In this document: in pieces, positions 46,071 to 58,213 of the stretch
Layout of the letters: each line of letters starts with the position of its first letter
How positions within the stretch are numbered: the stretch's first letter is position 1
NCBI GenBank assembly: GCA_036924285.1
Contig: JAYKYS010000004.1
Coordinates: 24,026,001-24,090,000, forward strand
From: Asterella californica
Taxonomy: Eukaryota; Streptophyta; Marchantiopsida; Marchantiales; Aytoniaceae
Length of the DNA: 64,000 nt
Direction of reading: 5' to 3'
Position numbers and translations under genes: made by a program
The notes under the pieces: generated by a model
Database searches by the model: none
Told to the model about the DNA's origin: nothing
The model's input: only the letters and a program-made list of their open reading frames with translations

Positions 46071-46353
46071 TGATAACAAGGTATGTACTCACTCCACTTA
46101 CCAACAGGCACTAGACAATCATTACAGTCGAGCCAAATCCACTCTGTGCTCGCAGAGAATCCAGATCTCACTCTCAAGACTACCCACCATAACCAGGAGC
46201 TTGAAGGCTCAACTTGAAGAACTGAGGTCTCCAAGCCCCTACCTGCGAAGTATACTCCTTGTGGGCACTCTCACCAACTTGTCCTAACGGTCTTACCGAG
46301 GTCCACCACTTCGCACTCGGTCAACCTAGCCGAGTCACCAAACTGACGTGACA
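46071..46353 (-). repeat. Element 3, 5' LTR (283 bp)
   Basis: Direct repeat of 36521-36801 with about 17 differences. No 107-bp repeat flanks it, unlike the other LTR. Confidence 0.88.
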
Positions 46354-46849
46354 CCTTAGACATGACACAATCGTGTCCTGGTCGAGCTTATCGATCAAAG
46401 ACGTTGTATTAGTTTCAACCGTAGAGAATTATTTCGACAAATGTGTTCTCGTAAAAATGATCTTACTCGGCATGTTTGTTAACTGAGAGATTTTAATCAA
46501 AATGTTCTCAGATGTACTTACGTGAATAAGTTGTCATCTTCGGCGATGCAGGTTTAATGACCGCTTATAGTACATGTGATATGTGATATGTGCAACTTCC
46601 ATTACAATCATTTTCATGGTGCGTGTTGAGTCTTGTCTTGATATCATCATAAGTAGTATTTCTGTTGCGTACACAAGGTGTTGCTATCGTCAAGCTAAAG
46701 TGTGCGATGTCCATCAGATTTTAGATATGCACATCTCAAACATGAACCTGTACGAGCACTCGCAAAGTTCTAGATCCAGACAACACTTGAAAATGATGCA
46801 TCTCAGTTTCGTCATCCAAGTTAAAGCTTCTGTTCACTTCTACCTAAAG
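46354..46849. other. Flank of element 3, nothing recognised
   Basis: About 500 bases to the right of element 3 without gene or transposon motifs. It passes into the satellite-like block. Confidence 0.4.
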
Positions 46850-48810
46850 TGTGCAAGGTCTCTAGCACTCAAGGTATACAAGATATCATAAGATGTCAAG
46901 TAATTATGCGAGACCTCCCACATTTATATGGTTAGAGAAGCCATAATGAAAACAACCCAAACCAACTCAAGTAAGTATATTGCCAACTAGGACTTTGCGA
47001 GATGACTCGCATCATTTACATATCAACAACATTAGTGATGATGTATCTATATTCCAACCTTTGTATACTTCTACTTAAACTATACGAGGTCTCGTGCACA
47101 ATAAGTAGACAATATCTCGTAAGACTCCAAGTAATTGTGTGAGACCTCGAACAGTTGCATGGTCACCGGAGTCAGTAGGTCGTCATCAGAAATTGGACAG
47201 CGATTCGCTCAATTCCATATAGAGTTTCGGTTACAAACCAAGAATGATATCTTTTAGGTGGTAAAATTAGACAAGAGGTAGCGCAGTTAATGGAGTTAAG
47301 AAGACATATGGCAAGCAGCTATTCGCTGAAGCTTTTCTCACAAGATGCATATCCAAAACAAAAGCTATGACTATAGCACTCTTCCTTATCTAATTCTGGC
47401 AATTCAAACTTATGATTTTGAACATAATGATCGGACATTTGGCAGCCAAAGAGCTGTACATGTGTCATTCAGCTGGTAGAAATAGATTGTTAAGGCTACA
47501 CATCCTCTAGTTTTAGGCAAGAAAACTGTTCTACCGAACAAAACAAGGAACATGAACTGGGTGAGATCTCGTGCATATCATGTATCTTTTACAAACAACT
47601 TAAACTCCATCCTGATAACAATAACCTGAAGGATACAACGAGGTCTCGTGCAGTTCAAGACGCAAGACTAGCTTGTCAGCTGCATAAAACTTATGAACTA
47701 CGTGAGGTCTCGTGAAGTGCATGTGCTTCGACAGTCAGTCTAGATTACATTGTTAAAAGAACAAGACAAGAACTGGGCGAGTTCCTGCATAGTTTAACTA
47801 GTGGAAGGACCATAGACCTAGTTTTGAAAGCAGGTATAAGTTTTAATAAGAACATTCATAGTCATGCACGCACGTTCTACTTCCTCTTCTTGCTTCTAAA
47901 CCACAAGAAATTGAGGACGGTGAGACTAGGAATAGAAATACGAATTCGATAAACCAAAGGACATATATAATCAAAGCATACGGATGTGAGGTTTCCTTCT
48001 TATTTCTTGTTCGAAGGATCTTAACCTAAGTAGAGCATTGGAACATCTATGAGAAAAGCAGTGGAAGGTTCAGAAAGTGACTGGATTCTTCTTGTAGTCT
48101 TGAACTCGACAATGACTCACACAACTCCCACTAGCTGGTTCTCTTCTTTCTCCTTTCTTCCTCCAAACCTGACTGTGTACTCGACGAGGTCTCATCCAGA
48201 TCTTCTACATGGAGCAAGTTCGTCTAAGCTGCGAGTAGCCTTACCTTTGCTAACTAAGCAAGACCTCGATAATACTCTGATTGCATTCGTCTCTTCTCTC
48301 TCAAAATTTGTGGAACTCAGCGAGCTCTCGCACATCGCATTCCAACTAACTCACTCTCTCGATGTTATTTTTCTGTCTTCATGAACTTGGCGAGTCCTCG
48401 CCAAGTGAACTCGAAGATTGTCTCTCGTGCAAGAGCACATCCCAACCTTGAAGAACGTGGCGAGCTTGAGTAAGTCTCTCCTTGTCAATCATACTCGTCG
48501 TTGGTTAACTTGGCGACCTCTCGCATCATATCTTGAGTTATAACTTTTCCTAATGCCGAGACTTGAATGACTGAGCGAGTCCTCGCAAAATTCCTCTAGA
48601 TATGATACACTCGCCTTGTTCTTAACTTATAACAACCTACACTAAGATCTATTAGTCGTTTACACTCGATTATGTCACATCTTAATATATATGCATATTC
48701 GATGCCGAGAAACTTGAGGAGCCCTCGCACAGTTCCCTTGAGTATGATGTCCTGGCCTACTTCAAACCTTTGAACAACCTATAGTAAGACCTACACGAAA
48801 GCTCGCACAT
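46850..48810 (+). repeat. Degenerate satellite, right block (GCGAG(N)CTCGCACA core)
   Basis: At least fifteen copies of a near-palindromic core such as CGAGGTCTCGTGCA or GCGAGTCCTCGCACA, for example at about 47086, 47639, 47702, 48318, 48388, 48509, 48573, 48717 and 48797. In the best part (48318-48800) spacing is close to 64-72 bp. Sequence between cores is strongly diverged. The same core is in the block at 35740-36350. Confidence 0.65.
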
Positions 48811-50189
48811 ATCTCATCTAGTTTGACGTCCTTATGACAAACGGATGGAGAGAGTTGGACGGAGATACCGACAGACAAATACTGACCACCAAATATATTG
48901 TCACAAGAAGGGCTGGATTCTTCTATATATAAATCTTGATCATGCAATATGTACTGCACTTATGGGTTTAATCCCATATCACATCTGCTCTATAATGAGT
49001 ATTGAAAACAAGGGTTGGACCTTCTTTATGTACATAATTCTGCTTTGCTTTTTACGATTCCCTTATGGATTAACGAAAGCTTTTACTCCTCAACGTCTCG
49101 CTCCTCCTTAGGCTACTCATACAACGTTTCTTCTATTACTCCCTCTTCCTTTAGCTCCTCTTTCCTTAGTCACCGATCCTTATACTACTTTCCCTCTTCA
49201 TCATTCTCATCCAACATTAGACTACTTGATGTATACTTTAACGAGTCTATTTTCCATAACTGTCTGAATTCAGCAGTTAGGAACAATTGCATGAGGAACA
49301 TATATTAATATTTTGCAACATAATAATCTTTGATGAACTTCAGAATCTATACTAGCTAACCTTCTTGGCGTAGCAAAATTAAATGGTTTAACAAACTGTT
49401 TGATACATTGAATTGTAATTTTCTTCAACAAATATCACAGATAGGTGATAAACTCAGTTAATGAGCCTTGCATATATAATCCATTTTGTTTGTCAATGTT
49501 TGCATTTCTATACAAAACATTTACTTATTGGTTTTCCAGTCATATAGTTTCCAAAGGAGAAATATATTTCCAGTTTGTTTTAAGTTTACTCGTTTCACTT
49601 GTTTTGATTAAAAATCTCTCAAGTCAGTAATATGCAACTTTGGCTTCGTAAGCATATTAATATTTATTTTCAGTCAGTTTCTAGTTTGTCTTAACAACTC
49701 ACAACAACTCATCATGTATTTTGATGTCTAATGTTGGATAAACGAGGTATATGCCAATCTGCTAGTAACGTTCAAGGTTAATAATCAGTTGATCGTTTCA
49801 GATAATATAATCATTGTGATATAGTTTAGAGTATAGTCCTCAATGCGAATTTTGTTACAGGCACATATCTGTTGTATATGTTTTGATCTAGTAACAGTAA
49901 AAACAAGGTTGAGTGTTTGTTAAAACTATTGTTACTCCACAATAGTTATGTTTGGGGTTTAGGGTTTATTGTTGGGTTCAAGGAATAGTCTAGAATTAAG
50001 GGATCACTGCTCATACAACATATCAGTTATTTATGTTTTGGTTACTAACTGTCAATTTGAAACTAGTGCAACTATACAACCTCTCAGTTGTAGTTAATCT
50101 GATGTATAGAAACTATACCAATTCAGTGTCTAGTGTTTGTCCGCATTAAGTTAATTTTAAAGTTTAAAGATTTATGGTATAGACGATAG
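48811..50189. other. AT-rich region without recognised genes
   Basis: Short open frames only. The first TTTAGGG-type word appears at about 49960, ahead of the denser array. Confidence 0.4.
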
Positions 50190-50960
50190 TTTAAAGTATA
50201 GGGTTCTGTTATTTTATTAAATTTATTTTTGGATTTACGGTTTGTGGGTTTAGGGTTTATGAGACAGTTGAGAGTTTAAGGTTCATTGTTGAATTTCTTT
50301 ATGTGCAATTTACCTACCAAACATTACTAAGTCTTGCGTTTAGGATATAGGAGAAAGGTTAGAGTTAGGGTTCAGTTATTTTATTGAATTTATGTTTGGG
50401 TCCGTACAGTTTACGGTTTAGGGTTTATGAGATAGTTGAGAGTTTAAGGTTCATTGTTAAATTTTTTCATGTGCAATTTACCTACCAAACAATACTTATT
50501 CTGATGTTTAGGATATAGGAGATAGATTCGAGTTTAAGATTTTTTTTTTTTATAACTTATTTTTGGATTTACGGTTTGTGGGTTCAGGATGCAGTTCTTT
50601 TATTATATTTATTATTGGATTTAGAATTTGTGGGTTTAGGGTTTATAAGATAGTTGAGATTTAAGGTTCATGGTTGAATTTATTTATGTGCAATTTATCT
50701 ACCAAACATTAATGAGTGTCATGTTTAGGATACACGAGATAGTTGAAAGTTTATGTTCTAGTTCTTTTAACATTGAATCTTTTGTCAAGATTACGCTATG
50801 TGGATTTATAGTACATGAGAGCTATTAGCGTTCAATTATTTTATTAAATTTATTTGTGTGTTTACAGTTTGCGGGTTTAGGGTTTAAGGGACAGTTGAGA
50901 GTTTAGGTCTCAATTCTTGAATTAAATATATTTTTTGGGTTCACAATTTGTGGAACTTTT
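50190..50960 (+). repeat. Tandem repeats with interstitial plant telomere motifs
   Basis: Three to four diverged units of about 170-240 bp. Each contains G(G)GTTTAGGGTTTA(T/A) (at about 50246, 50416, 50632 and 50873), followed by AGTTGAGAGTTTAAGGTTCA and, in three of them, TGTGCAATTTA(C/T)CTACCAAACA. Shorter TTTAGG words lie between. TTTAGGG is the land-plant and green-lineage telomere repeat. Confidence 0.75.
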
Positions 50961-53900
50961 CGGTCAATCATACTCTAAGGATAAGAATGATTCGTACATG
51001 ATAAACATATGATCTAGTTTAAAAAGCACATTTAAACAATCTTTTAGGCCGGCTAGTGTACTAACAATACTCTCTTCATTGTTTTTGCACAATAAATTAC
51101 TTAAAATGCACAATTATGACATTCTACATTTCGTTGATATGAGTTTCATTCAAGATGAATCTTACATAGTGGATAGCCTCATGTACAATCTCTCCAATGA
51201 TATTGACAACACATTTAGTTAATCAAGATAACTCTTACCACAATAGATCAGAATTGAGAATTTATAATAGTTATAATTCGAAACGTCTCAACCCTTCATT
51301 CTTATCCGCATGTTTGATATGAGTTTTGGGTTATCAAACAAGCTTCAAACTAGACATGTAGCATACCACTAGAAAGTTTGTCTTCTAGAGCTTTCAACAA
51401 TATAATGCATGCAAGCAGCAAGCAATCATTGAGCTCGAGGTATGGTGTAGAATACAATAATATCTTGTAGTTAGAGATTCTCAATCATCAACTTCAACCT
51501 AGTGTAACGCCTTCTCTGATTATGATTTTCATGTCAAATTCATAATATAGCTCTCGGGATTCATTTGAAGGACCTCTAGAAAGTTCCACCTCCAAAACCC
51601 AAGTCGTTTTTCAATGTCGTCCAAGAGATGTAGGTGAAATCACTATTTTTCTTTAAAATCCATCATGTTGTAATATGAACTTTGGTAACCTATTGCTCCC
51701 AACTCAAACTTCCAACTAGGCTCAAACATCATATGAAATCCCCCATGACCCCTTATTACTACTCTCTAAAATTTCAGCTTCAGACCTCAAACCAATTGCT
51801 CAAAATGGATCAAGCTGTTTATCTATGCTAACTTATGGGCTTTACAGATCCCAGTGGTCAAAATCCACAACCCAAACACATTCTATTAACCAAATGAGTT
51901 GAAATCTCACAAGTAGTAAGTTGATAGGGCATACTGCAGTCCTGGAAATGTTCACTCGAGATTCAACCTCATGTTCATGAAACACTCAACCCTTGAATCC
52001 AAGCAAGACGATTTTACTTTTGTCTTTCAACTGTTACAATCAACTTCAGTCAATCATTTCAAAGTCAAATTCAATCCAAACGTATGACTTAGCAGACTTA
52101 TTCAGCCACCAGAACGGCGTCAACTATCTGATTCCCTTGACAATACTGAAAGATCATCTCTCAAACTCTTGTGGCACTTAGAAACGTGAATTGGGAGTGC
52201 TGATTCGACCACCTTGACTTTTAAGGATCATAACTCTACACTCAAGACTCCAAATCGACAAATCTTCCCATCCATATTATAGCCCATAATGAGCACTTTC
52301 CAATGAGACCTCGCATTCCACAAATGACCTCCGAGAAACCTTCGTAATCCCAAAGTCGTTCATGGAACTTAGTTAAACTTGATTGAAAAAAATGGACCAA
52401 TGAGAACACAATTTGGAGATCACTTTATCTCCTACTTCCCACTTTACATCAAGTTGTAACTCTCTCACATCATCAAAGCTTGAACAAAAATACTTTGGAT
52501 CCCAAACTTAACACGAGATAATAATGAACGAAAAAACATGAGATTTAATACAAAGTCAAGATAATGACCTGGAATCAATCTATGATGAAAAGTATGACAA
52601 AAACAAATGAAGAAGCCATCACTTCATTATAGTATTCCTCACCAAAGTTCTTCACGATCCACACATGATGATTGTTCCGTCGGCAGTAACATCAGATATC
52701 AACCTAGACGATGAAAGGATCATTGGTTAGAAAGTTCAGGTCCATTCACCCGTTAAGTAAGATGTACATACGCAGGTCCCAAGTCTTTCCATACATGACG
52801 ATCGGTAGGATAACTAGAGTATGCAAATCCATCACCCTCTCCAAGAATTCTTCATCAAAGTACACAACAAACCACTGTCGAATGTGATCACGATGGATGT
52901 AGTGAAGTTTGATATGGAAGAGATTCGTGAATAGAAAATATGGAACTCAGATCAATCCTCCATCCATGAGTACAACTCTCGCATCACATCACTCTTCATG
53001 TAAGACATTAAAAAATACTCACCAAACACCACACAAGGAATAATACCTCCACGAACCCTCAACTCTCTATCTTATATTCAAATTTTAAGACAAAAGTCAC
53101 TCACTTGAATGCACCAGATCATTGAGCAAGCAGATGTCATTATCATGCAATCTCACATCTCAGATAATTGTGAATGTGGCACTTAATACGTCATTAAGCG
53201 AGTTACATGAAAAGGTTCAAGAAAATAAATACATCAACAATAAATCAACACAATCTATGTTTTATGCTAAATTCACATGTGAGTCTTGTCACAACACGAA
53301 AATGATAACAACATTTGATCATGTAGATGTATGGTTGAAATTGTTATGATGCAAACATTCGACTTGTCATACTACTTCATGACGTCCATATGTCAAAATT
53401 CCATGATAAAATGGACAAGTTGAAGACAATTGTTCCTCGTCTTGCTGAATTCATCAAGTCTTTGATGAGAAACATCTCTCTTTTACCTTTGACGTTAACA
53501 AGTAAGATTCTTATTATGTTTATTTATTCCAGTTTGAAAACAATAAAGTTGTCAATGAATCTTTATACGACATAACAACTACTATCATCTCTTAAATGAA
53601 ATTGACATATCTTTTTTTTGTGTTTCAACACGTATGATGTTGCACTACTATGATGCAAGTATATTTGCACATATTGCATATATTGCACACATGTCTTAGT
53701 GATCCCAACTTCACTATAACATCTCTTGCAAAACTTTTTGGTGATTGCGAATGATTTACATGTGACAGAAAGAAACACTTGATATTCAAAAAAGCACCAA
53801 AATATCTACTTTTCCAAGCTTTGTTTGATAAAGAGATGTTTGAGGTTTCCTATCTCATTCCTCAAGAAATTGATAGTGAAATATTCTTTGGAGTTCCGTG

Positions 53901-54735
53901 GATGAAAAACACAAGCAATAGTTCAGTTGAAGACTTTAATCTTCTACTACAAGTGGACAACTCTTCCAAAAATAACAAGAGTTAGTTGATGATAGAGTTC
54001 TATAGTGAATTGGTTGCTCGAGGATGTTTTGAAACTATGACCACGTCATCTTTATTATGGGATACACACACGAGGATGTGGATGTATTGTTCTAAAAAAT
54101 GAATGGTGCGTTGTCCCACAAGCATGTAGCATCTCTTTCATAATTCATGGTAGAGATTTTTGATACTAAAGAAGAGAGAGTTGTTCCATACTTGATACGA
54201 GAAGTGGCTGACTACATAGCTTATGTAGTCAAAGCTCTCATGTTTCATTTCTCTTCTCATGAGGAATAACATTTATATATATGAAGGAGACTTATGAAGG
54301 ATCATGGATTCTCACGCACGACATATCATTTTAAAAACGTGTGGATCTTGCATCGAAGACTGATTTCTTAGTTACATTGCATGTGGATGAACCAAAATCA
54401 GTTGACATGGTACTTGTGCGTGCAAAACAAAATGAAATCCTCTACTACCTTCTTAATTACTCTCGTTATTTGCAACCTCGAAGAAACAATAATGAGGAAA
54501 ATGGACAAGTTAACCAATTTGATGAATTCATGAATCAATACTAAGAAAAGTTCACTTACAACTAATTCAACATCATCATGTTGTGATTGATAAAAGAGTA
54601 CAAACAAAAATGGAACCAAAAAAAGTTAATCTGAATGGAAACTCTGTATTCACGACTTGCAAATATAGACATTTTTTTTATATACACATTAATTAATTTC
54701 TTAATATAATATTTCTTCTTAAACATCACTTGCAT
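50961..54735. other. AT-rich region, probable decayed transposon DNA
   Basis: No gene recognised. The stretches at about 51550-51800 and 52190-52400 have the style of plant gypsy LTRs (GATCATAACT..., then CCAATGAGACCTCGCATTCC, compare CCAATGATACCTCACTCGCC in the element 1 LTR), so they may be old LTR relics. Short open frames between 53122 and 54544 have no recognised domain. Confidence 0.35.
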
Positions 54736-54965
54736 AGACAGGATCGATACTTCTAGGAAGACACCAAGAAGAGAGAGCGAGTAGACAAAGAAGTAAAATA
54801 GGATTGATATGAAAGAGACTTCACCTTTTCATGTATATATAGAGAATGTGAGTACAAGGGAAATCTTAATTGTGGGTTAGTCATATAACTAACTATATGT
54901 AACTATCTTAACCACTCCGGCTAACATTGAGCGTCGATCTACTAGAGCTTGGGACTATATCAACA
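54736..54965 (-). repeat. Ty1/copia 3' LTR
   Basis: On the minus strand it begins TGTTGATATAG directly after AAGGGAG, a typical copia polypurine tract and LTR start. It has a TATATATA word (about 54834-54841) and TCTCTCT stretches. The far end is approximate. Confidence 0.7.
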
Positions 54966-57230
54966 CTCCCTTTCAAGCTCGACTCTACATCTTGTACTCC
55001 TAGACAATGTCTGAAAGCATCAAACTTATCTCTAGGCAATGCCTTAGTGAAGATATCGGCAACTTGATCTCTTATGCTCATATAACTGAGCTCAATCTCT
55101 CATGCAAGGACCTTCTCTCTAATGAAATCAGAATGCACCATAATGTACTCCGTCTTAGCATGGAAAACAAGATTACTAGCTAACTACATGTTGCTAATGT
55201 TGTCACTATATACAACAACAAGATCTGTACACTCCACATCAATATCAAATAGTAGACATCGAAGCCAAATGGATTCGCATGTTGCGCTTGTTGTTCCTCG
55301 GTACTCTGCTTATGTGGATGACAAAGCAACAATAGATTCATTCTTAGAAGTCCAACTTATAGCAGCGTCTCCAAGTCCAAAAACGCAACATGACAGGGAT
55401 CTCTTGTCGGCACTCCTTGCCAATCAGCATCATTGTACCCATGTAAACTACAATGGTCCACCGTATCGATAGTGAAGTCCGTACTGCATTGAGAACTTCA
55501 CGTAGCGGAGGATCCACTTGACAGTCTCCAAATATGGTATATGTGGTGCTTGCTTGAATTGACTGATCACACTGACAACATAGCTCAAGTCTAGTCTGGT
55601 GATAGTCAAGTAGATAAAACTCCTAACCATATGTCTATATATGCGTGGATCATCAACTAACTCACCATCTTCTGCTCTTAACTTTACCCCTTGCTCTAAT
55701 GACATAGCAATGAATTTGCAGTCAAGCATACCAAATCTCTCAAGCATACTGAGAGCATACTGTCGATGTACAAGTCAAACATCCTTCTCGTCTCGAATGA
55801 ACTCCACAACAAAGAAGTACTTGAGTTCTCCTAAACTCCATCATCTCGAACTCGGATTTCAAGTGATTCTTTATCTGAGAAATAAGCTCCTCATAGTTAT
55901 CAGTAATGATCAAGTCATCAACATAGATGGTGATCACAACAATCCGATCTCGTATTCTTAGTGAATACAAGGTAGAATATGAACTATATAGATGGAAACC
56001 AAGAGAATGCAAGTAAGAATTGATCTTTGCATACCATGCTCTTGGTGCTTGTTTCAGATCATAAATGACCTTCTGTAACTTACACACACGAGAAGAGAAC
56101 TCATGATCCTTGTAACCTGGAGGTTGCTGCATGTAGACCTCCTCCTCAAGATTGTCACTAAAGAAGGCGTTCTTGAAGTCCATATGGTGCATCTTCTAAC
56201 TTTTCTGAGTTGCAATTGCAACTACGGTTCGAATAGTCATCATCGTTGCAACTGGAGCAAAGGTCTCATCAAAATCCACTCCATGTTGCTGTGCGTAGTC
56301 CTTGGCTACCAATCTGACTTTGTATCGACACATGATATCATCCGAGTTGCGCTTGACCTGGAAGACTCATTTGCAATCAATCGCTTTCGTATCTTCAAGT
56401 AAGTCCACCAACTCCCAAGTCTGTTTGTGATGAAGCGCAACAAGTTCAGCTTCCATAACACTTACCCATTGGACTTTATGCATCGCCTCTCTCAAGTGAA
56501 CTCGGTTCTTATTCTTGAAGAACATTGGTCATATATGCATGATGTGCAACAATGAAACCTTCATGCATATACTTACTCTTTGGATATTTTGTCCGTTCAG
56601 ATTGTGAGAGATAATCAGTGCACTAGTCACCTCCCCTTGCAACTGATCTAACGTAGACGTCAAGGTATGAGACAAGATATTAAAGAGATGTGGAAGATTC
56701 ACATATCTAGACGAGTCAAACATACGTTGTATTAGCACTTGCTCGTCCTGTGTAGAAACTACACTAGTTTCACTAGTTGTGTTATGTGGACTCCAGCGTT
56801 AAGAGCAGCTCTATGTGAAACTGATCTTGATATGAAATCAGTAATTTCTCCATATAGTCCACTCAACGTACTACTTTGATGTACTATAGTGGATTGACTC
56901 CTTGGTTCTACAGTAAGTATAAGGATGGCTACGACTGGTACATGAGCAAACCAACACTTTAGCTCATCAAAGACAACATCTCTATTGATATAGAACTGCT
57001 TTGACGAAGGATTGTAACATCTATATCCTTTCGTATCTGAAGCTTATCAAAGAAAGATACATCTATCTACTTTCGGATCTAGCTTCTTATGTCTCTCGTC
57101 ATATATGTGCACATAACATATACATCCAAAAACTTCAAAGAAAGAATAATCAACCTTACTTGATTAATATTTCTTCTTCTCTTGTTAAGATCTCCATCAG
57201 TGTCTATATGTGGACTACCGCTATAGCATT
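54966..57230 (-). pseudogene. Ty1/copia pol remnant: integrase C-terminus, RT and start of RNase H
   Basis: Minus-strand pieces in copia order: FFEVFGCICYVHIYDERHKKLDP (about 57150) and KGYRCYNPSSKQFYINRDVVFDE (about 57010), integrase end; WVSVMEAELVALHHKQTWEL (about 56470), DCK-stop-VFQ, RYKVRLVAKDYAQQHGVDF and TFAPVATMM; RT with HHMDFKNAFF, EEVYMQQPPGYKD, YDLKQAPRAWYAKI and the catalytic box IYVDDLIIT; then LERFGMLDCKFIAMSLEQGVK, GSFIYLT-like and RLDLSYVVSVISQF, and a damaged NDADWQG RNase H start. Several stops and frameshifts. No 5' LTR was found, so the 5' half is missing. Confidence 0.88.
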
Positions 57231-57259
57231 CTAGTACCGCGGGCTCACTTGCCTAAACA

Positions 57260-57890
57260 TGTGGAGTTGCTGAAAGAAAAGATGCAGATGAAGATCTTGG
57301 AGCCATTATTTGCATCGTATTCGAGCAAATAGTTTATGGTGCCAAAGAAGAATGATTCGATGTGATTCATCCAAGACATGTAACAGGAGAACGCAGTAAC
57401 AATTAGAAATATTGAGGTGGGATCGATATGGATGAGTTTGCTGAGGCGTTTGCATGAAGAGCGATTTACTCAATGAGAGATCTTTACTCATGATATGATC
57501 ATTTTCAACTAGTAGAGGAGAGCAGAAGCTTTCGACAATGAGGATACCTTTGGGGTTGATTAAGATGTGTACCTTAGCAAAAGGAGCTACAAACTCGACG
57601 ACACACATGATGAACGAGATGAATAGAGTTCTAAGAGATTTCATCCATGAAAAGACGATGACGTTCTTGGATGACATTCTCATCAAAGGATGTGTGGAGG
57701 ATGAGAAGGATGGAGCATTAGATCACAGAAGGTGTCGATGATACATCATCGATCACATCGTAGATTGCGACAAGATCATATCTCGACTTGAAGAATTTCA
57801 TCTCATGCTGTCAGGTGCGAAATCTGGAGTTAGAAGAGCTCCAACACTTAGCTTTATTCTAGAAAATTGTGATCTAGTGCAAGAATGAGA
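57260..57890 (+). pseudogene. Ty3/gypsy RT fragment
   Basis: Broken RT pieces on the plus strand: VPKKNDSM-stop-FIQDM, a damaged region with EEIFTHDMI, IPLGLIKMCTLAKGATNS, MNRVLRDFIHEKTMTFLDDILIKGC with the FLDD catalytic box, and HIVDCDKIISRLEEF. It belongs to a different gypsy lineage from elements 1-3. Its continuation is lost; LTR-like sequence of the element 1 family follows. Confidence 0.8.
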
Positions 57891-58213
57891 TCTTGTAATT
57901 CAGATCATCATTCAGATCATCTTGAGATCTTGTGATTCAAATCATCATCATACCCACATCTCATACCTACATCTCGGACTTACATTTTGATCCGTTTTAG
58001 ACTTACCTCTTTAGGTCAGCATTCGTAAAGGATCCTCTTGGGATAGGTCCCTAAGTCCTAGCCCAATGTTTCAATTTTGGTTCAGAGAACCACTTAGGGT
58101 TCTTTTGTTCTCAACTTATGGTCAAGCCGTTAAGTCTTACTAGCAGCGTTCACAACCTAGCACAAGACCGATAGGGTTCTGTTGTTCACGTCTGTATCTA
58201 ATATTAACACTGA
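57820..58213 (+). repeat. Degraded LTR fragment of the element 1 family
   Basis: Shares with the element 1 LTR the words CTCCAACACTTAGC, TTAGGTCAGC, GATCCTCTTGGG, GGTTCAGAGAACCACTTAGGGTT, AAGCCGTTAAGTCTTACT, GCAGCGTTCACAACCTAGC and TAGGGTTCTGTTGTTC in the same order, ending at GGTCGCAACA (compare GGGGCGCGACA). Same plus-strand layout as in the element 1 LTRs; strongly diverged. Confidence 0.8.

Larger units (their letters stand above)
36521..46353 (-). mobile_element. Element 3: Ty3/gypsy retrotransposon encoding a DNA methyltransferase and a PHD-tailed integrase
   Basis: Read on the minus strand: 5' LTR (46071-46353), a leader of about 1.85 kb, gag (44215-42740), protease (42398-41631), C5 DNA methyltransferase (41417-40430), RT (40014-39178), RNase H (39141-38677), integrase plus PHD finger (38330-37086), 3' LTR (36801-36521). 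LTRs are short, about 282 bp, and differ at about 17 places (roughly 6%, mostly transitions). RT and integrase catalytic residues are preserved, but the coding frame has about ten TAG/TGA stops and several small frameshifts. No usual tRNA-iMet primer site follows the 5' LTR, and no good polypurine tract touches the 3' LTR; see the unusual 107-bp repeats there. No target-site duplication is visible. Confidence 0.85.
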
